A stretch of 64,000 bases of DNA from Clostridium lentum (GTDB taxonomy: Bacteria; Bacillota; Clostridia; Clostridiales; Clostridiaceae), in the NCBI RefSeq assembly GCF_014287815.1, contig NZ_JACOOQ010000002.1:1-64000 (forward strand), given 5' to 3'. The position numbers and the translations under genes are program-made. Below are positions 27,324 to 35,475 of this stretch, in pieces. Every line of letters starts with the position of its first letter. Position 1 is the first letter of the stretch. The notes below the pieces were generated by a model. The model saw nothing but the letters and a program-made list of their open reading frames with translations. It had not been told where the DNA came from and made no database searches.

Positions 27324-28739
27324 ATGAGTAAAAAAACACCTCTTTTAGATGAAGTATTAAAATATAAAAAGGAAGAAAATTTAATTTTTTCAATGCCTGG
27401 CAATAAGTGTGGAAAGGGCTTTTTAAAAGACGATATAGGAAAAGAATTTGTAGATACCATGGGTTATCTTGATATAACAGAAGTGGAACCTTTAGATAAC
27501 CTTCATGCACCAGAAGGCATAATATTAGAAGCACAGAAATTATTAGCTAAGACATATGGTGTGAAAAAGGCGTACTTTATGGTTAATGGAAGCACTGGAG
27601 GTAATCTTTGTTCAATTTTTGTAGCCTTTAATGAAGGTGATGAGGTATTAGTTGAAAGGAATTGCCATAAGTCTATTTATAATGGACTTATTTTAAGGAA
27701 ACTAAAAGTTAAATATATTGAACCACTAATAGATGAAAAGTTAGGAATATTTCTACCACCAGATAAGAAGAATATTTATGATGCCATAGAGCAATGTGAA
27801 AACTTAAAGGGAATTATTTTAACTTATCCAAGTTATTTTGGTATAACTTATGATATTGAAGAAGTGCTTAGAGATTTAAAGATAAGAGGATTAAAAATAG
27901 TAGTAGATAGTGCCCATGGTGCTCATTTTATTGCAAATGACAATCTACCTAAAGCTATTTATAGTATACCTGATTATGTGGTTTTAAGTGCTCATAAGAC
28001 ATTGCCAGCCTTAACCCAAGGATCTTATCTTTTATCTAATAGAGACGATAATGATATAGAATTTTATCTAAATACTTTTATGACTACTTCACCGTCATAT
28101 CTTATTATGTCATCACTGGATTATGCAAGATTCTATTTAGATGAATATGGTAATGATGAATATGAAAAACTTATAAATAAGGCGGAGAAATATAAAAATA
28201 TAATTAATTTGTTAAATAAAGTTCATATAATATCAAAAGAGGATTTATCAGAAAATTATGATATTGATAAATCTCGATATATTGTAACTTTATCAAAGGA
28301 ATATAGTGGGCATAAGCTCTTAGAGTATTTAAGAACGCAAGGAATACAATGTGAAATGAGCTTTGCTTCAGGAGTGGTTTTATTATTATCTCCTATAAAT
28401 GATGATAATGATTTTAATAAGCTCTTAAAATCATTTGAAAATTTACAGCTTAAGGATATAAGACAAGATAATTACTCTAAATATTATTCCTTTATTCCTG
28501 AAAAGGTATTGGAACCTTATGAGGTTTTTAAAAAAGAGTATAAATATGTAAAAATAAATGAAGCAGATAAAAATATTGCCAGTGAAGCTATAATACCATA
28601 TCCACCTGGAATACCTTTGTTATGTCCTGGTGAAGTCATAACAAAAGAAGCAATAGCTATTATCAATGACTATCTTAGCAATAATCGTTCGGTAATTGGT
28701 ATAAGAAATAAAGAATATATCAAAGTTATTAAAGAATAG
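27324..28739 (+). CDS. Orn/Lys/Arg decarboxylase-family PLP enzyme
   Basis: 471 residues, the short clostridial type lacking the N-terminal wing domain. The opening SMPGNKCGKGF, the PLP-binding lysine in SAHKTLPALTQ and the C-terminal PYPPGIPLLCPGE are diagnostic. It would decarboxylate lysine, arginine or ornithine to the diamine. The substrate cannot be fixed from sequence. TGGAG precedes the ATG. The 156-bp gap upstream has a TATAAT at 27286-27291 and nothing else clear. Confidence 0.92.
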   Translation: MSKKTPLLDEVLKYKKEENLIFSMPGNKCGKGFLKDDIGKEFVDTMGYLDITEVEPLDNLHAPEGIILEAQKLLAKTYGVKKAYFMVNGSTGGNLCSIFVAFNEGDEVLVERNCHKSIYNGLILRKLKVKYIEPLIDEKLGIFLPPDKKNIYDAIEQCENLKGIILTYPSYFGITYDIEEVLRDLKIRGLKIVVDSAHGAHFIANDNLPKAIYSIPDYVVLSAHKTLPALTQGSYLLSNRDDNDIEFYLNTFMTTSPSYLIMSSLDYARFYLDEYGNDEYEKLINKAEKYKNIINLLNKVHIISKEDLSENYDIDKSRYIVTLSKEYSGHKLLEYLRTQGIQCEMSFASGVVLLLSPINDDNDFNKLLKSFENLQLKDIRQDNYSKYYSFIPEKVLEPYEVFKKEYKYVKINEADKNIASEAIIPYPPGIPLLCPGEVITKEAIAIINDYLSNNRSVIGIRNKEYIKVIKE

Positions 28740-28914
28740 TAGAAAGATATATTGGTAAAATAAACCAGAATATTATTCCTTAACTTTTTATTCACAGAAG
28801 AAAAAGAACATAATTTTAAAAAAGTACTAGAATTTATATTCTTTATAGTATATAATGTAATACTCGCAGGAAAAGAAATAAGTAACTATAAAGATAAGGT
28901 ATGAGGTAAAAGTT

Positions 28915-29757
28915 ATGGAATTATTTGTTACAGATTTAGATGGAACTTTATTAAATAGTCATAAAGAGGTATCTATAAAATCAATTGAGATTTTAAATAA
29001 GCTTATAGATGATGGTGTTAACTTTACAGTTGCTACGGCAAGAACACCTGCAACAGTTGTGGATTTATTACAAGATGTAAATTTAAAACTTCCAGCAGTA
29101 CTAATGAATGGTGTATTGCTTTACGATATTAAAGAAGAAAAATATATTAATATAAAAGAAATAGAAAAGAATACAGTAGACAAAGTTTTCGATATATTAA
29201 ATAAATTTCATAAGAATGCCATGGTATATGGAGTAAGAAATGATCATTTATGGGTTTATCATAAAGAATTTGAATACTCTTGGGAATATAATTTCTACAA
29301 AGAAAGAGCTGATAGAAAGCAAAAAACTTTCTTAAAAGTAGAAGATTATAAGGAGTTTTTGAAGGAATCAAAAATAATTAATTTTATAGTTTTTGATAAA
29401 TACGAAAAAATAAAAGGGATATATGAAGAACTTAAGAAGATAGATGAAATATTTGTTGAATATTATGAAGATATATATGAAAGTGGATGTTACTTCCTTG
29501 AAGCTTATAGTGCAGCAGCTTCTAAGGCAAATGGAATTAAGCTTTTAAGTGAATATATAGAGCATGATAAGCTTGTGTGTTTTGGAGATAATTTAAATGA
29601 TATACCAATGTTTGAATTAGCTGATGAATGTTATGCTACATCAAATGCTGTGGAGAAGGTTAAGTGTATTTCTACAGATGTAATTGGAAGTTGTGATGAA
29701 GATGGTGTTGCACTATTTATAGAAAAAAGATTAAATGAATTAAAGATAAAAAGTTAA
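28915..29757 (+). CDS. HAD-superfamily Cof-type phosphatase
   Basis: 280 residues. Motif I is DLDGT (D7 nucleophile, D9), and the C-terminal motif IV is FGDNLNDIPMF. A C2-type cap lies between them. Members dephosphorylate sugar phosphates, FMN or phosphorylated cofactors; no substrate can be named. A second Cof-type protein is encoded at 43558. TATAAT at 28851-28856 may be its -10. A MITE-like element begins 18 bp after the stop. Confidence 0.9.
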   Translation: MELFVTDLDGTLLNSHKEVSIKSIEILNKLIDDGVNFTVATARTPATVVDLLQDVNLKLPAVLMNGVLLYDIKEEKYINIKEIEKNTVDKVFDILNKFHKNAMVYGVRNDHLWVYHKEFEYSWEYNFYKERADRKQKTFLKVEDYKEFLKESKIINFIVFDKYEKIKGIYEELKKIDEIFVEYYEDIYESGCYFLEAYSAAASKANGIKLLSEYIEHDKLVCFGDNLNDIPMFELADECYATSNAVEKVKCISTDVIGSCDEDGVALFIEKRLNELKIKS

Positions 29758-29774
29758 TAATATAATTAAGAGAT

Positions 29775-29840
29775 GGGGATGTCGCATTAAGAATAAATAA
29801 TACAATATATTGTATATAAAATTTTTGATGAGACAGCCCC
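29775..29840. repeat. MITE-like palindromic element, copy 2 (66 bp, inverted)
   Basis: Terminal inverted repeats GGGGATGTCGCATTAA and the complement of TTGATGAGACAGCCCC flank a central ACAATATATTGT (29802-29813). Its reverse complement matches the element at 15625-15723 apart from about 33 bp of extra central sequence there. It follows the HAD gene and could act as a terminator. Confidence 0.75.
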
Positions 29841-29860
29841 ATTGTTTATTTAAAGGAATT

Positions 29861-29870
29861 AGGAGGTGAT
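29861..29870 (+). other. Orphan perfect Shine-Dalgarno sequence
   Basis: AGGAGGTGAT is fully complementary to the 16S rRNA 3' end, but no ATG, GTG or TTG opens a reading frame within 4-14 nt. It may mark a lost small gene. Confidence 0.4.
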
Positions 29871-29930
29871 TTAAAAATCATTTTATTATAAAATGGTACT
29901 TTAAATTTAAAAATAATTAAAATATAATCG

Positions 29931-29966
29931 TATACATTAATATTTTTATAAAAATATTAATGTATA
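29931..29966. repeat. 36-bp perfect AT-rich palindrome
   Basis: TATACATTAATATTTTTA is followed at once by its exact reverse complement. With no loop spacer and only two G/C pairs, it may extrude as a cruciform or act in transcription control. It lies 134 bp before the NSS transporter gene. Confidence 0.9.
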
Positions 29967-30099
29967 TATGATAAAAGTATAATTTTATCTTGCACAAATA
30001 TACTAAATGATATATTATATAGAAAAGAACGATAAAACATAACGAATTAGCAATAAAAAAGCTTATTAGATGATAAATTAATAAAACGGAGGGATAAAA

Positions 30100-31611
30100 A
30101 TGCAAGAAAATAGAGAACAGTGGGGGAGTAAGTTAGGATTTATTCTTGCAGCTGTAGGATCAGCTGTAGGTTTAGGGAATATATGGAGATTTCCTTATTT
30201 AGTATATACAAATGGTGGAGGAGCATTCTTAGTTCCATATTTTGTAGCTATATTTACAGCGGCTATTCCAATACTTATATTAGAGTATGGAATGGGACAT
30301 AAATATAAAGGTTCAACACCTTTAGCAATTGCTAGAGCAAATAAAAAATGGGAATGGCTTGGTTGGTGGCCAACTATTAATGCATTTATTATATTAGCTT
30401 ATTATTCAATGATATTAAGTTGGGCATTAAGATATTTAACATTAAGTTTTACAAAAGGATGGGGAAATGATACAAATTCATATTTTTATAATGATTTCCT
30501 TCAATCTTCAAATTCTGCATTTGAGTTCGGTTACATAATATGGCCAATACTTATAGGAATTGCAATTTTATGGGCAGTTAACTGGTTTATTTGTTATAAG
30601 GGTGTAAAAGGTGGTATAGAGAAACTTAATAAAATATTATTACCACTATTAATAATTATAATGATTATAATTGTTATAAGAGGAGTTACATTAGAAGGTG
30701 CAACTATTGGTTTAAATAAATTATTTACACCAGATTGGAGTAAAATGTTAGAGCCACAAGTTTGGATTGCAGCTTATGGACAAGTGTTCTTTTCATTAAG
30801 TGTTGGAATGGGAATTATGATGACTTTTTCAAGTTATCTTCCAAAGAAAAGTGATATAAATAATAGTGCATTTATGACAGCATTTGCAAACTGTGGATTT
30901 GAGTTTTTATGTGCTATAGGCGTATTTGGAATATTAGGATTTATGGCATCAAGCCAAGGATTACCATTTGAAGAAGTTGTTTCAGGTGGAATAGGATTAG
31001 CGTTTATAGTTTTCCCTAAGGTATTTGGATTAATGGGAGTATGGGGAACAATACTTGGAGTATTATTCTTTACATGTTTAGTATTTGCAGGTTTAACTTC
31101 ATCGGTATCTTTAGTAGAAGCTGTAAGTTCAGCAGTTATTGATAAAACAGGATGGGAAAGAAAAAAAGTAGTAAGTCTAATATGCGGAGTAGGTTTTATC
31201 GTTAGTATAGCATTTGCTACAAGAGCAGGACTTTATTTATTAGATATTATAGATAACTTTGTTAATAATTATGGAATAGTGGTTATTGGATTATTAGAAG
31301 CCTTTGTAATAGGATGGATAATTAAACCAGAAACTATTAGAAATCATACAAATTCAGTTTCTTATTATAGAATAGGAAAATGGTGGGATATTATTATTAA
31401 ATATGTAACACCAGCAATACTTGCAATTATGTTAATAAGCAGTATAATTACTGAAATTAAAACGCCATATGGAGGCTATTCAACAGCTGAGCTTATAACA
31501 TATGGTTGGGCTATTGTAGGAATTGGAATAATAGGTGCACTTTTATTTAGTAAAATGCCGTGGAAAAATAAAAATTCATTAGATTTTGATAATGAAAGTG
31601 AGGTTGCGTAA
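30100..31611 (+). CDS. Sodium-dependent amino-acid transporter (NSS/SNF family)
   Basis: 503 residues with 11-12 membrane helices. The N-terminal signature WGSKLGFILAAVGSAVGLGNIWRFPY gives the Na+ and substrate site in helix 1. The unwound helix-6 region (YGQVFFSLSVGMG) is also present. It imports a neutral or other amino acid with Na+. The 33-residue small subunit encoded 2 bp downstream links it to the MetP/MetS kind, which takes up methionine and alanine in Corynebacterium. CGGAGGG precedes the ATG. Confidence 0.95.
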   Translation: MQENREQWGSKLGFILAAVGSAVGLGNIWRFPYLVYTNGGGAFLVPYFVAIFTAAIPILILEYGMGHKYKGSTPLAIARANKKWEWLGWWPTINAFIILAYYSMILSWALRYLTLSFTKGWGNDTNSYFYNDFLQSSNSAFEFGYIIWPILIGIAILWAVNWFICYKGVKGGIEKLNKILLPLLIIIMIIIVIRGVTLEGATIGLNKLFTPDWSKMLEPQVWIAAYGQVFFSLSVGMGIMMTFSSYLPKKSDINNSAFMTAFANCGFEFLCAIGVFGILGFMASSQGLPFEEVVSGGIGLAFIVFPKVFGLMGVWGTILGVLFFTCLVFAGLTSSVSLVEAVSSAVIDKTGWERKKVVSLICGVGFIVSIAFATRAGLYLLDIIDNFVNNYGIVVIGLLEAFVIGWIIKPETIRNHTNSVSYYRIGKWWDIIIKYVTPAILAIMLISSIITEIKTPYGGYSTAELITYGWAIVGIGIIGALLFSKMPWKNKNSLDFDNESEVA

Positions 31612-31613
31612 TT

Positions 31614-31715
31614 ATGACACCGATAGCAATGACATTCTTCTTTATAGGAGCAATAGTTCTGTATGGAGGATTAATAACAACATTAACAATAACAATAAGA
31701 AATGAAAGCAAATAA
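31614..31715 (+). CDS. MetS-like small subunit of NSS transporter
   Basis: A 33-residue single-helix peptide that begins MTPIAMTFFFIGAIVLYGG, where the MTP start, Phe/Ile-rich helix and YGG match the small MetS-type partners of bacterial NSS transporters. The gene starts 2 bp after the transporter stop and ends in the terminator stem, so it is co-transcribed and probably co-translated. In the characterised system the small subunit is needed for transport. Confidence 0.85.
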   Translation: MTPIAMTFFFIGAIVLYGGLITTLTITIRNESK

Positions 31716-31750
31716 TAAAGGAATAGCCGTTTGGCTATTCCTTTATTATT
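31711..31750 (+). terminator. Strong terminator after NSS transporter operon
   Basis: A perfect 18-bp stem (AATAATAAAGGAATAGCC and complement) with loop GTTT. Confidence 0.92.
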
Positions 31751-31961
31751 TAGTTAAACACTTCATGTTACTTTGCTTATGAACTTAATTAACGAAGTGT
31801 TAATTCTTAACTGGTGTAGCATTTCACCTTGTAACTTATGAAATCTTAACTAGCTTTAATGTGATTCAACTAATTATTATACTATTAATTAAAAATAATC
31901 ACCTAGATTATTTTTATTACATAAATTGTGTATTATATTAAAATAATGAGAAGGTGAAATT

Positions 31962-33803
31962 ATGTGTGGTATAGCTGGATGGGTAAATTTTAGTGAAAGT
32001 TTAAAATCAAACAGCAAAATTATAAAAAAAATGACTGATATATTAGAGAGGCGAGGACCAGATAGTGAAGGAATATATGAAAGTGAAAATGTACTTTTAG
32101 GACATAGAAGATTGATAGTGGTTGACCCTGAAGGTGGAGAACAACCTATGATAAAAATAATCAATGGTAATAAGTATGTGTTAGTATATAATGGTGAATT
32201 ATATAATACTGAAGAGTTAAGAAAAAGTCTTTTAGAAGAAGGTTATTTTTTTGATTCTTACAGTGATACAGAAGTGCTATTAATGTCTTATATAGCATGG
32301 GGTGTTAATTGTATAAAAAAATTTAATGGAATATTTGCTTTTGCCATTTATGATGAAGAAAAAGAGCAAGTATTTTTGGCACGAGATCAAATGGGGGTAA
32401 AACCTTTATTTTATTCTATAAATAATAAAAATATAATTTTTGCTTCTGAAATAAAAGCAATACTAGCAAATCCTATGGTAAAGGCTCAAATTGATAGAGA
32501 AGGAATAACTGAACTATTTGCTTTAGGTCCAGCGGTAGTTCCAGGAAAAGCTATTTATAAAAATATTTTGGAAATTGCACCAGCTAATTGTTTGCTTATA
32601 AGTAAGGAAAATATAAAAGTTTGGGAGTATTGGAAGGTTACTTTACAGGAAAATAAAGAAACAGTAGAAGAAGCGGCAGAACATGTAAGGCTATTACTCT
32701 TTGATGCAATAAAGCGTCAATTGGTGGGAGATGTACCAATATGTACTTTTTTATCAGGTGGATTGGATTCATCAGCCATATCAGCAATAGCAGCAGAAGA
32801 GTTTAGAAATAGGGGCAAGATACTAAATACTTATTCTATTGATTATAAAGATAATGAAAAGTATTTTAAATCTTCTTTATTTCAGCCTACTTCAGATAAG
32901 TACTGGGCTTTTAGGGTGGCAGAGTTTATTAAAAGTAACCACAAAAATGTCGTATTAAATCATAAAGATTTGGTATTGGCATTGAAAGAGTCAACTTTGG
33001 CAAGAGATCTTCCAGGGATGGCAGATGTAGATTCGTCTTTATTGCTATTTTGTAAAGAAATTAGAAAGAATTTTGTAGTAAGTTTATCAGGTGAATGTGC
33101 AGATGAAATTTTTGGTGGATATCCATGGTATACTAATGAAGAAATGTTAAATGCAAAAACTTTTCCTTGGTCTAGAGCTGTAGGAATGAGAAAAAGTATT
33201 TTAAATGAAAAAATTAAAAAGTTTAATATAGAAGAATGTGCTGAATATGAATATTTAAAAACTTTAAAGGAAGTACCACATTTTGAAAATGAAGATAAGA
33301 AAAATTATAGAATGAAAGAAATGTTCTATTTGAATTTAAAATGGTTTATGGTAAATCTATTAAATAGAAAAGATAGATGTAGTATGTATAATAGTTTAGA
33401 AGTTAGAGTTCCATTTGCAGATATTAGGATAGTGGAATATGCTTTTAATCTTCCAGCAGAGATAAAGCTTCTTCATGGACGAGAAAAGGGGATTTTAAGA
33501 AAAGCTTTAGAAGGAGTACTGCCAGAAGATGTGGTTTATAGAAAAAAAAGCCCGTATCCTAAAACCCATAATCCTATATATACAGAAATGGTATGTAAAG
33601 AAATGAATAAAATTTTAAGTGATAATAATTCTCCTATTTTAGAAATAATTGATAACAAAGTTGTTAAAGAAATAGTTGATACAGAAGGAAAATCATATAC
33701 TACTCCTTGGTTTGGGCAATTGATGACAGGGCCACAACTTATAGCATATTTAATTCAACTTAATATATGGATGAAAGAATATAATGTAAATATATTGATT
33801 TAA
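31962..33803 (+). CDS. asnB: Asparagine synthase (glutamine-hydrolysing)
   Basis: 613 residues. The N-terminal class II glutaminase domain starts MCGIAGW with nucleophile C2 exposed after Met removal. The synthetase domain has the PPi loop FLSGGLDSS. It makes Asn from Asp using ATP and the amide of Gln. GAGAAGGTG precedes the ATG. The stop abuts the remnant of a BMP gene, so the 3' flank has been rearranged. The 210 bp upstream hold an imperfect inverted repeat (AACACTTC / GAAGTGTT, about 31757-31801) and nothing else I can name. Confidence 0.95.
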   Translation: MCGIAGWVNFSESLKSNSKIIKKMTDILERRGPDSEGIYESENVLLGHRRLIVVDPEGGEQPMIKIINGNKYVLVYNGELYNTEELRKSLLEEGYFFDSYSDTEVLLMSYIAWGVNCIKKFNGIFAFAIYDEEKEQVFLARDQMGVKPLFYSINNKNIIFASEIKAILANPMVKAQIDREGITELFALGPAVVPGKAIYKNILEIAPANCLLISKENIKVWEYWKVTLQENKETVEEAAEHVRLLLFDAIKRQLVGDVPICTFLSGGLDSSAISAIAAEEFRNRGKILNTYSIDYKDNEKYFKSSLFQPTSDKYWAFRVAEFIKSNHKNVVLNHKDLVLALKESTLARDLPGMADVDSSLLLFCKEIRKNFVVSLSGECADEIFGGYPWYTNEEMLNAKTFPWSRAVGMRKSILNEKIKKFNIEECAEYEYLKTLKEVPHFENEDKKNYRMKEMFYLNLKWFMVNLLNRKDRCSMYNSLEVRVPFADIRIVEYAFNLPAEIKLLHGREKGILRKALEGVLPEDVVYRKKSPYPKTHNPIYTEMVCKEMNKILSDNNSPILEIIDNKVVKEIVDTEGKSYTTPWFGQLMTGPQLIAYLIQLNIWMKEYNVNILI

Positions 33804-33936
33804 CCAAGGAACTTGGGAAGGGATACAACTAGCAGCTAAAATGTATTATAGTTGAGTTACAGCCATATTCTAATCAGCGGCGATAACTGGAAATGGTGCA
33901 ATAACAGAAGCAAAGCAAATTTTGTATAAGTTTATA
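33799..33936 (+). pseudogene. Remnant of a BMP-family lipoprotein gene
   Basis: One frame reads FNQGTWEGIQLAAK, then (after a gap and two stop codons) VTAIF-stop-SAAITGNGAITEAKQ. These match two separated parts of the intact BMP protein encoded at 34275: SFNQGSWEGIGLAEEK and VKAIFACAGGTGNGVITEAKN. The signal peptide, most of the middle and the C-terminus are gone. This is a paralogue lost by deletion and point decay. It begins within the last bases of asnB. Confidence 0.85.
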
Positions 33937-33954
33937 AAAAATGAAAAAAATATG

Positions 33955-33983
33955 TTGATATTACGAATGTTTTGAATTATAAT
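33955..33983 (+). promoter_or_regulatory. SigmaA promoter of the BMP riboswitch leader
   Basis: TTGATA (33955-33960), a 17-bp spacer, then TATAAT (33978-33983). Transcription would start near 33990, about 45 nt before the aptamer. Confidence 0.8.
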
Positions 33984-33985
33984 GA

Positions 33986-34023
33986 AAATATAGTTTGTTA
34001 TAAGAAATATAGTTTGTTATAAG
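33986..34023. repeat. Two tandem copies of a 19-bp sequence
   Basis: AAATATAGTTTGTTATAAG occurs twice with no gap, at the presumed transcription start and just before the aptamer. It looks like a recent small duplication. Confidence 0.9.
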
Positions 34024-34033
34024 AGGGCTATGA

Positions 34034-34103
34034 TTATTCATATAAATCCCTAATATGGTGGGATGTTTCTACTGGAAACCTAAAATTTCTAAGCTATGGG
34101 TAA
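34034..34103 (+). promoter_or_regulatory. Purine riboswitch aptamer, guanine (C) specifier
   Basis: P1 is TTATTCATA (34034-34042) / TATGGGTAA (34095-34103). P2 has TCCC/GGGA with loop AATATGG. J2/3 is GTTTCTAC, conserved in the family. P3 is TGGAAA/TTTCTA with loop CCTAAAA. The specifier base just before the P1 3' strand is C (34094), as in guanine/hypoxanthine sensors. It precedes the BMP transporter genes by about 170 nt. I see no clear terminator in that stretch, so the control mode is open. Confidence 0.82.
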
Positions 34104-34274
34104 ATTTAATTGTATATGACTTAATGCATAATAAGGTATAAAATGCTAATTGATATATTTAATTTAAATGTAACTAAGCTATACATGTTAATTTAGTCAG
34201 ATAATTTACATGGGTTTTCATATAGAAGTATTTAGGAAATATAACTTATTGAAAAAAGTTTAGGAGGAAAATTT

Positions 34275-35330
34275 ATGAAAAAGAAATCAATAGCATTAGT
34301 TCTTTCAGCTTTAATGGTAACAGGGTTAGTAGGATGTGGAAATAATGAAGTCAAAAGTAGTGAAGAGGCAACTTTAAAAGTTGGTATGGTAACAGATTCA
34401 GGAACAATAGATGATAAATCATTTAACCAAGGAAGCTGGGAAGGAATTGGATTAGCTGAAGAGAAATTAGGAATTGAAAGAAATTATATGAAACCAGATG
34501 GAGAAACAGAAGTTGATTACTTAACTCAAATTCAAAATCTTTACGATGCAGATTATAAATTTATAATATGTCCAGGATTTAAGTTTGAAAGAGCTATATA
34601 TTCAGCTCAAGAAAAATATAGCGATGCAAAGTTTGTAATCATTGATGGTGAGCCAAATGATGGAAATGGAAATGCTTTAGTAGCAGATAATACAGCTGCG
34701 CTATTTTTTGCTGAGCAAGAATCAGGATTTGTAGCAGGTGTTGCAGCAGCCTTAGAATTAAAAAGTGGTGATTTGGGATTCATTGGTGGTATGGAAATAC
34801 CTTCAGTACAAAGATTTGATGCTGGATTTAAGCAAGGTGTAGCTTATGCTAATGAAAATCTTGGTACAGGAGTAACTTTAAAAGATGAGAACGTAGTATA
34901 CTCAGGATCATTTACTGATACAGTATTAGGGCAGCAATTAGCAGCAACTATGTATGATAATGGTGTAAAAGCTATCTTTGCTTGCGCAGGTGGAACAGGA
35001 AATGGTGTTATTACTGAAGCTAAGAATAGAGAAGGGGTATGGGTAATTGGTGTTGACTCTGACCAATACAATGATGGTTTAAAATCGGATGGAACATCTG
35101 TAATATTAACTTCAGCTATTAAGAAGATAGATGAAGCAGCTTACCAAATGATAGAAGCAGAATTAAAAGGTACTTTCCCGGGTGGACAAACTATAACATT
35201 TGATGCTAAAAATGATGGCATTGGTATACCATCAGAAAATCCAAACTTAAGTAATTCAACAGTTGAAAAAGTTAAGGAAGTTTTAGAAGCTATAAAGAAT
35301 GGTGAAATAGTAGTTAATTCAGAAGTATAA
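34275..35330 (+). CDS. BMP-family nucleoside-binding lipoprotein
   Basis: 351 residues with lipobox VTGLVGC (Cys at about 21) and the BMP/PnrA signatures KVGMVTDSGTIDDKSFNQGSWEG and FACAGGTGNGVITEA. Family members bind purine or other nucleosides outside the cell. A purine riboswitch in its leader supports that ligand class. AGGAGG precedes the ATG. A terminator hairpin separates it from the ATPase and permease genes that complete the importer. Confidence 0.93.
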   Translation: MKKKSIALVLSALMVTGLVGCGNNEVKSSEEATLKVGMVTDSGTIDDKSFNQGSWEGIGLAEEKLGIERNYMKPDGETEVDYLTQIQNLYDADYKFIICPGFKFERAIYSAQEKYSDAKFVIIDGEPNDGNGNALVADNTAALFFAEQESGFVAGVAAALELKSGDLGFIGGMEIPSVQRFDAGFKQGVAYANENLGTGVTLKDENVVYSGSFTDTVLGQQLAATMYDNGVKAIFACAGGTGNGVITEAKNREGVWVIGVDSDQYNDGLKSDGTSVILTSAIKKIDEAAYQMIEAELKGTFPGGQTITFDAKNDGIGIPSENPNLSNSTVEKVKEVLEAIKNGEIVVNSEV

Positions 35331-35344
35331 TATATTATATATAT

Positions 35345-35378
35345 ATGCATCCGGTTGTAAAACTGGATGCATTTTTAT
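35345..35378 (+). terminator. Hairpin between BMP lipoprotein and ATPase genes
   Basis: ATGCATCCGGTT / AACTGGATGCAT with loop GTAA, then TTTTT. It probably gives excess binding protein over membrane components. Confidence 0.88.
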
Positions 35379-35475
35379 TTGTCGTTATAAATTAAATAAA
35401 GTTTCGTGTATGAAAATGTAATTGTAAAAGTAGCTGAATAGAATAGTAAATATTTTTAGTTTAAGGAGGATATCA

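Noticed and set aside
31751..31961. Regulatory RNA before asnB
   Set aside because: Only an imperfect AACACTTC / GAAGTGTT repeat is visible. No T-box or other known element could be recognised.
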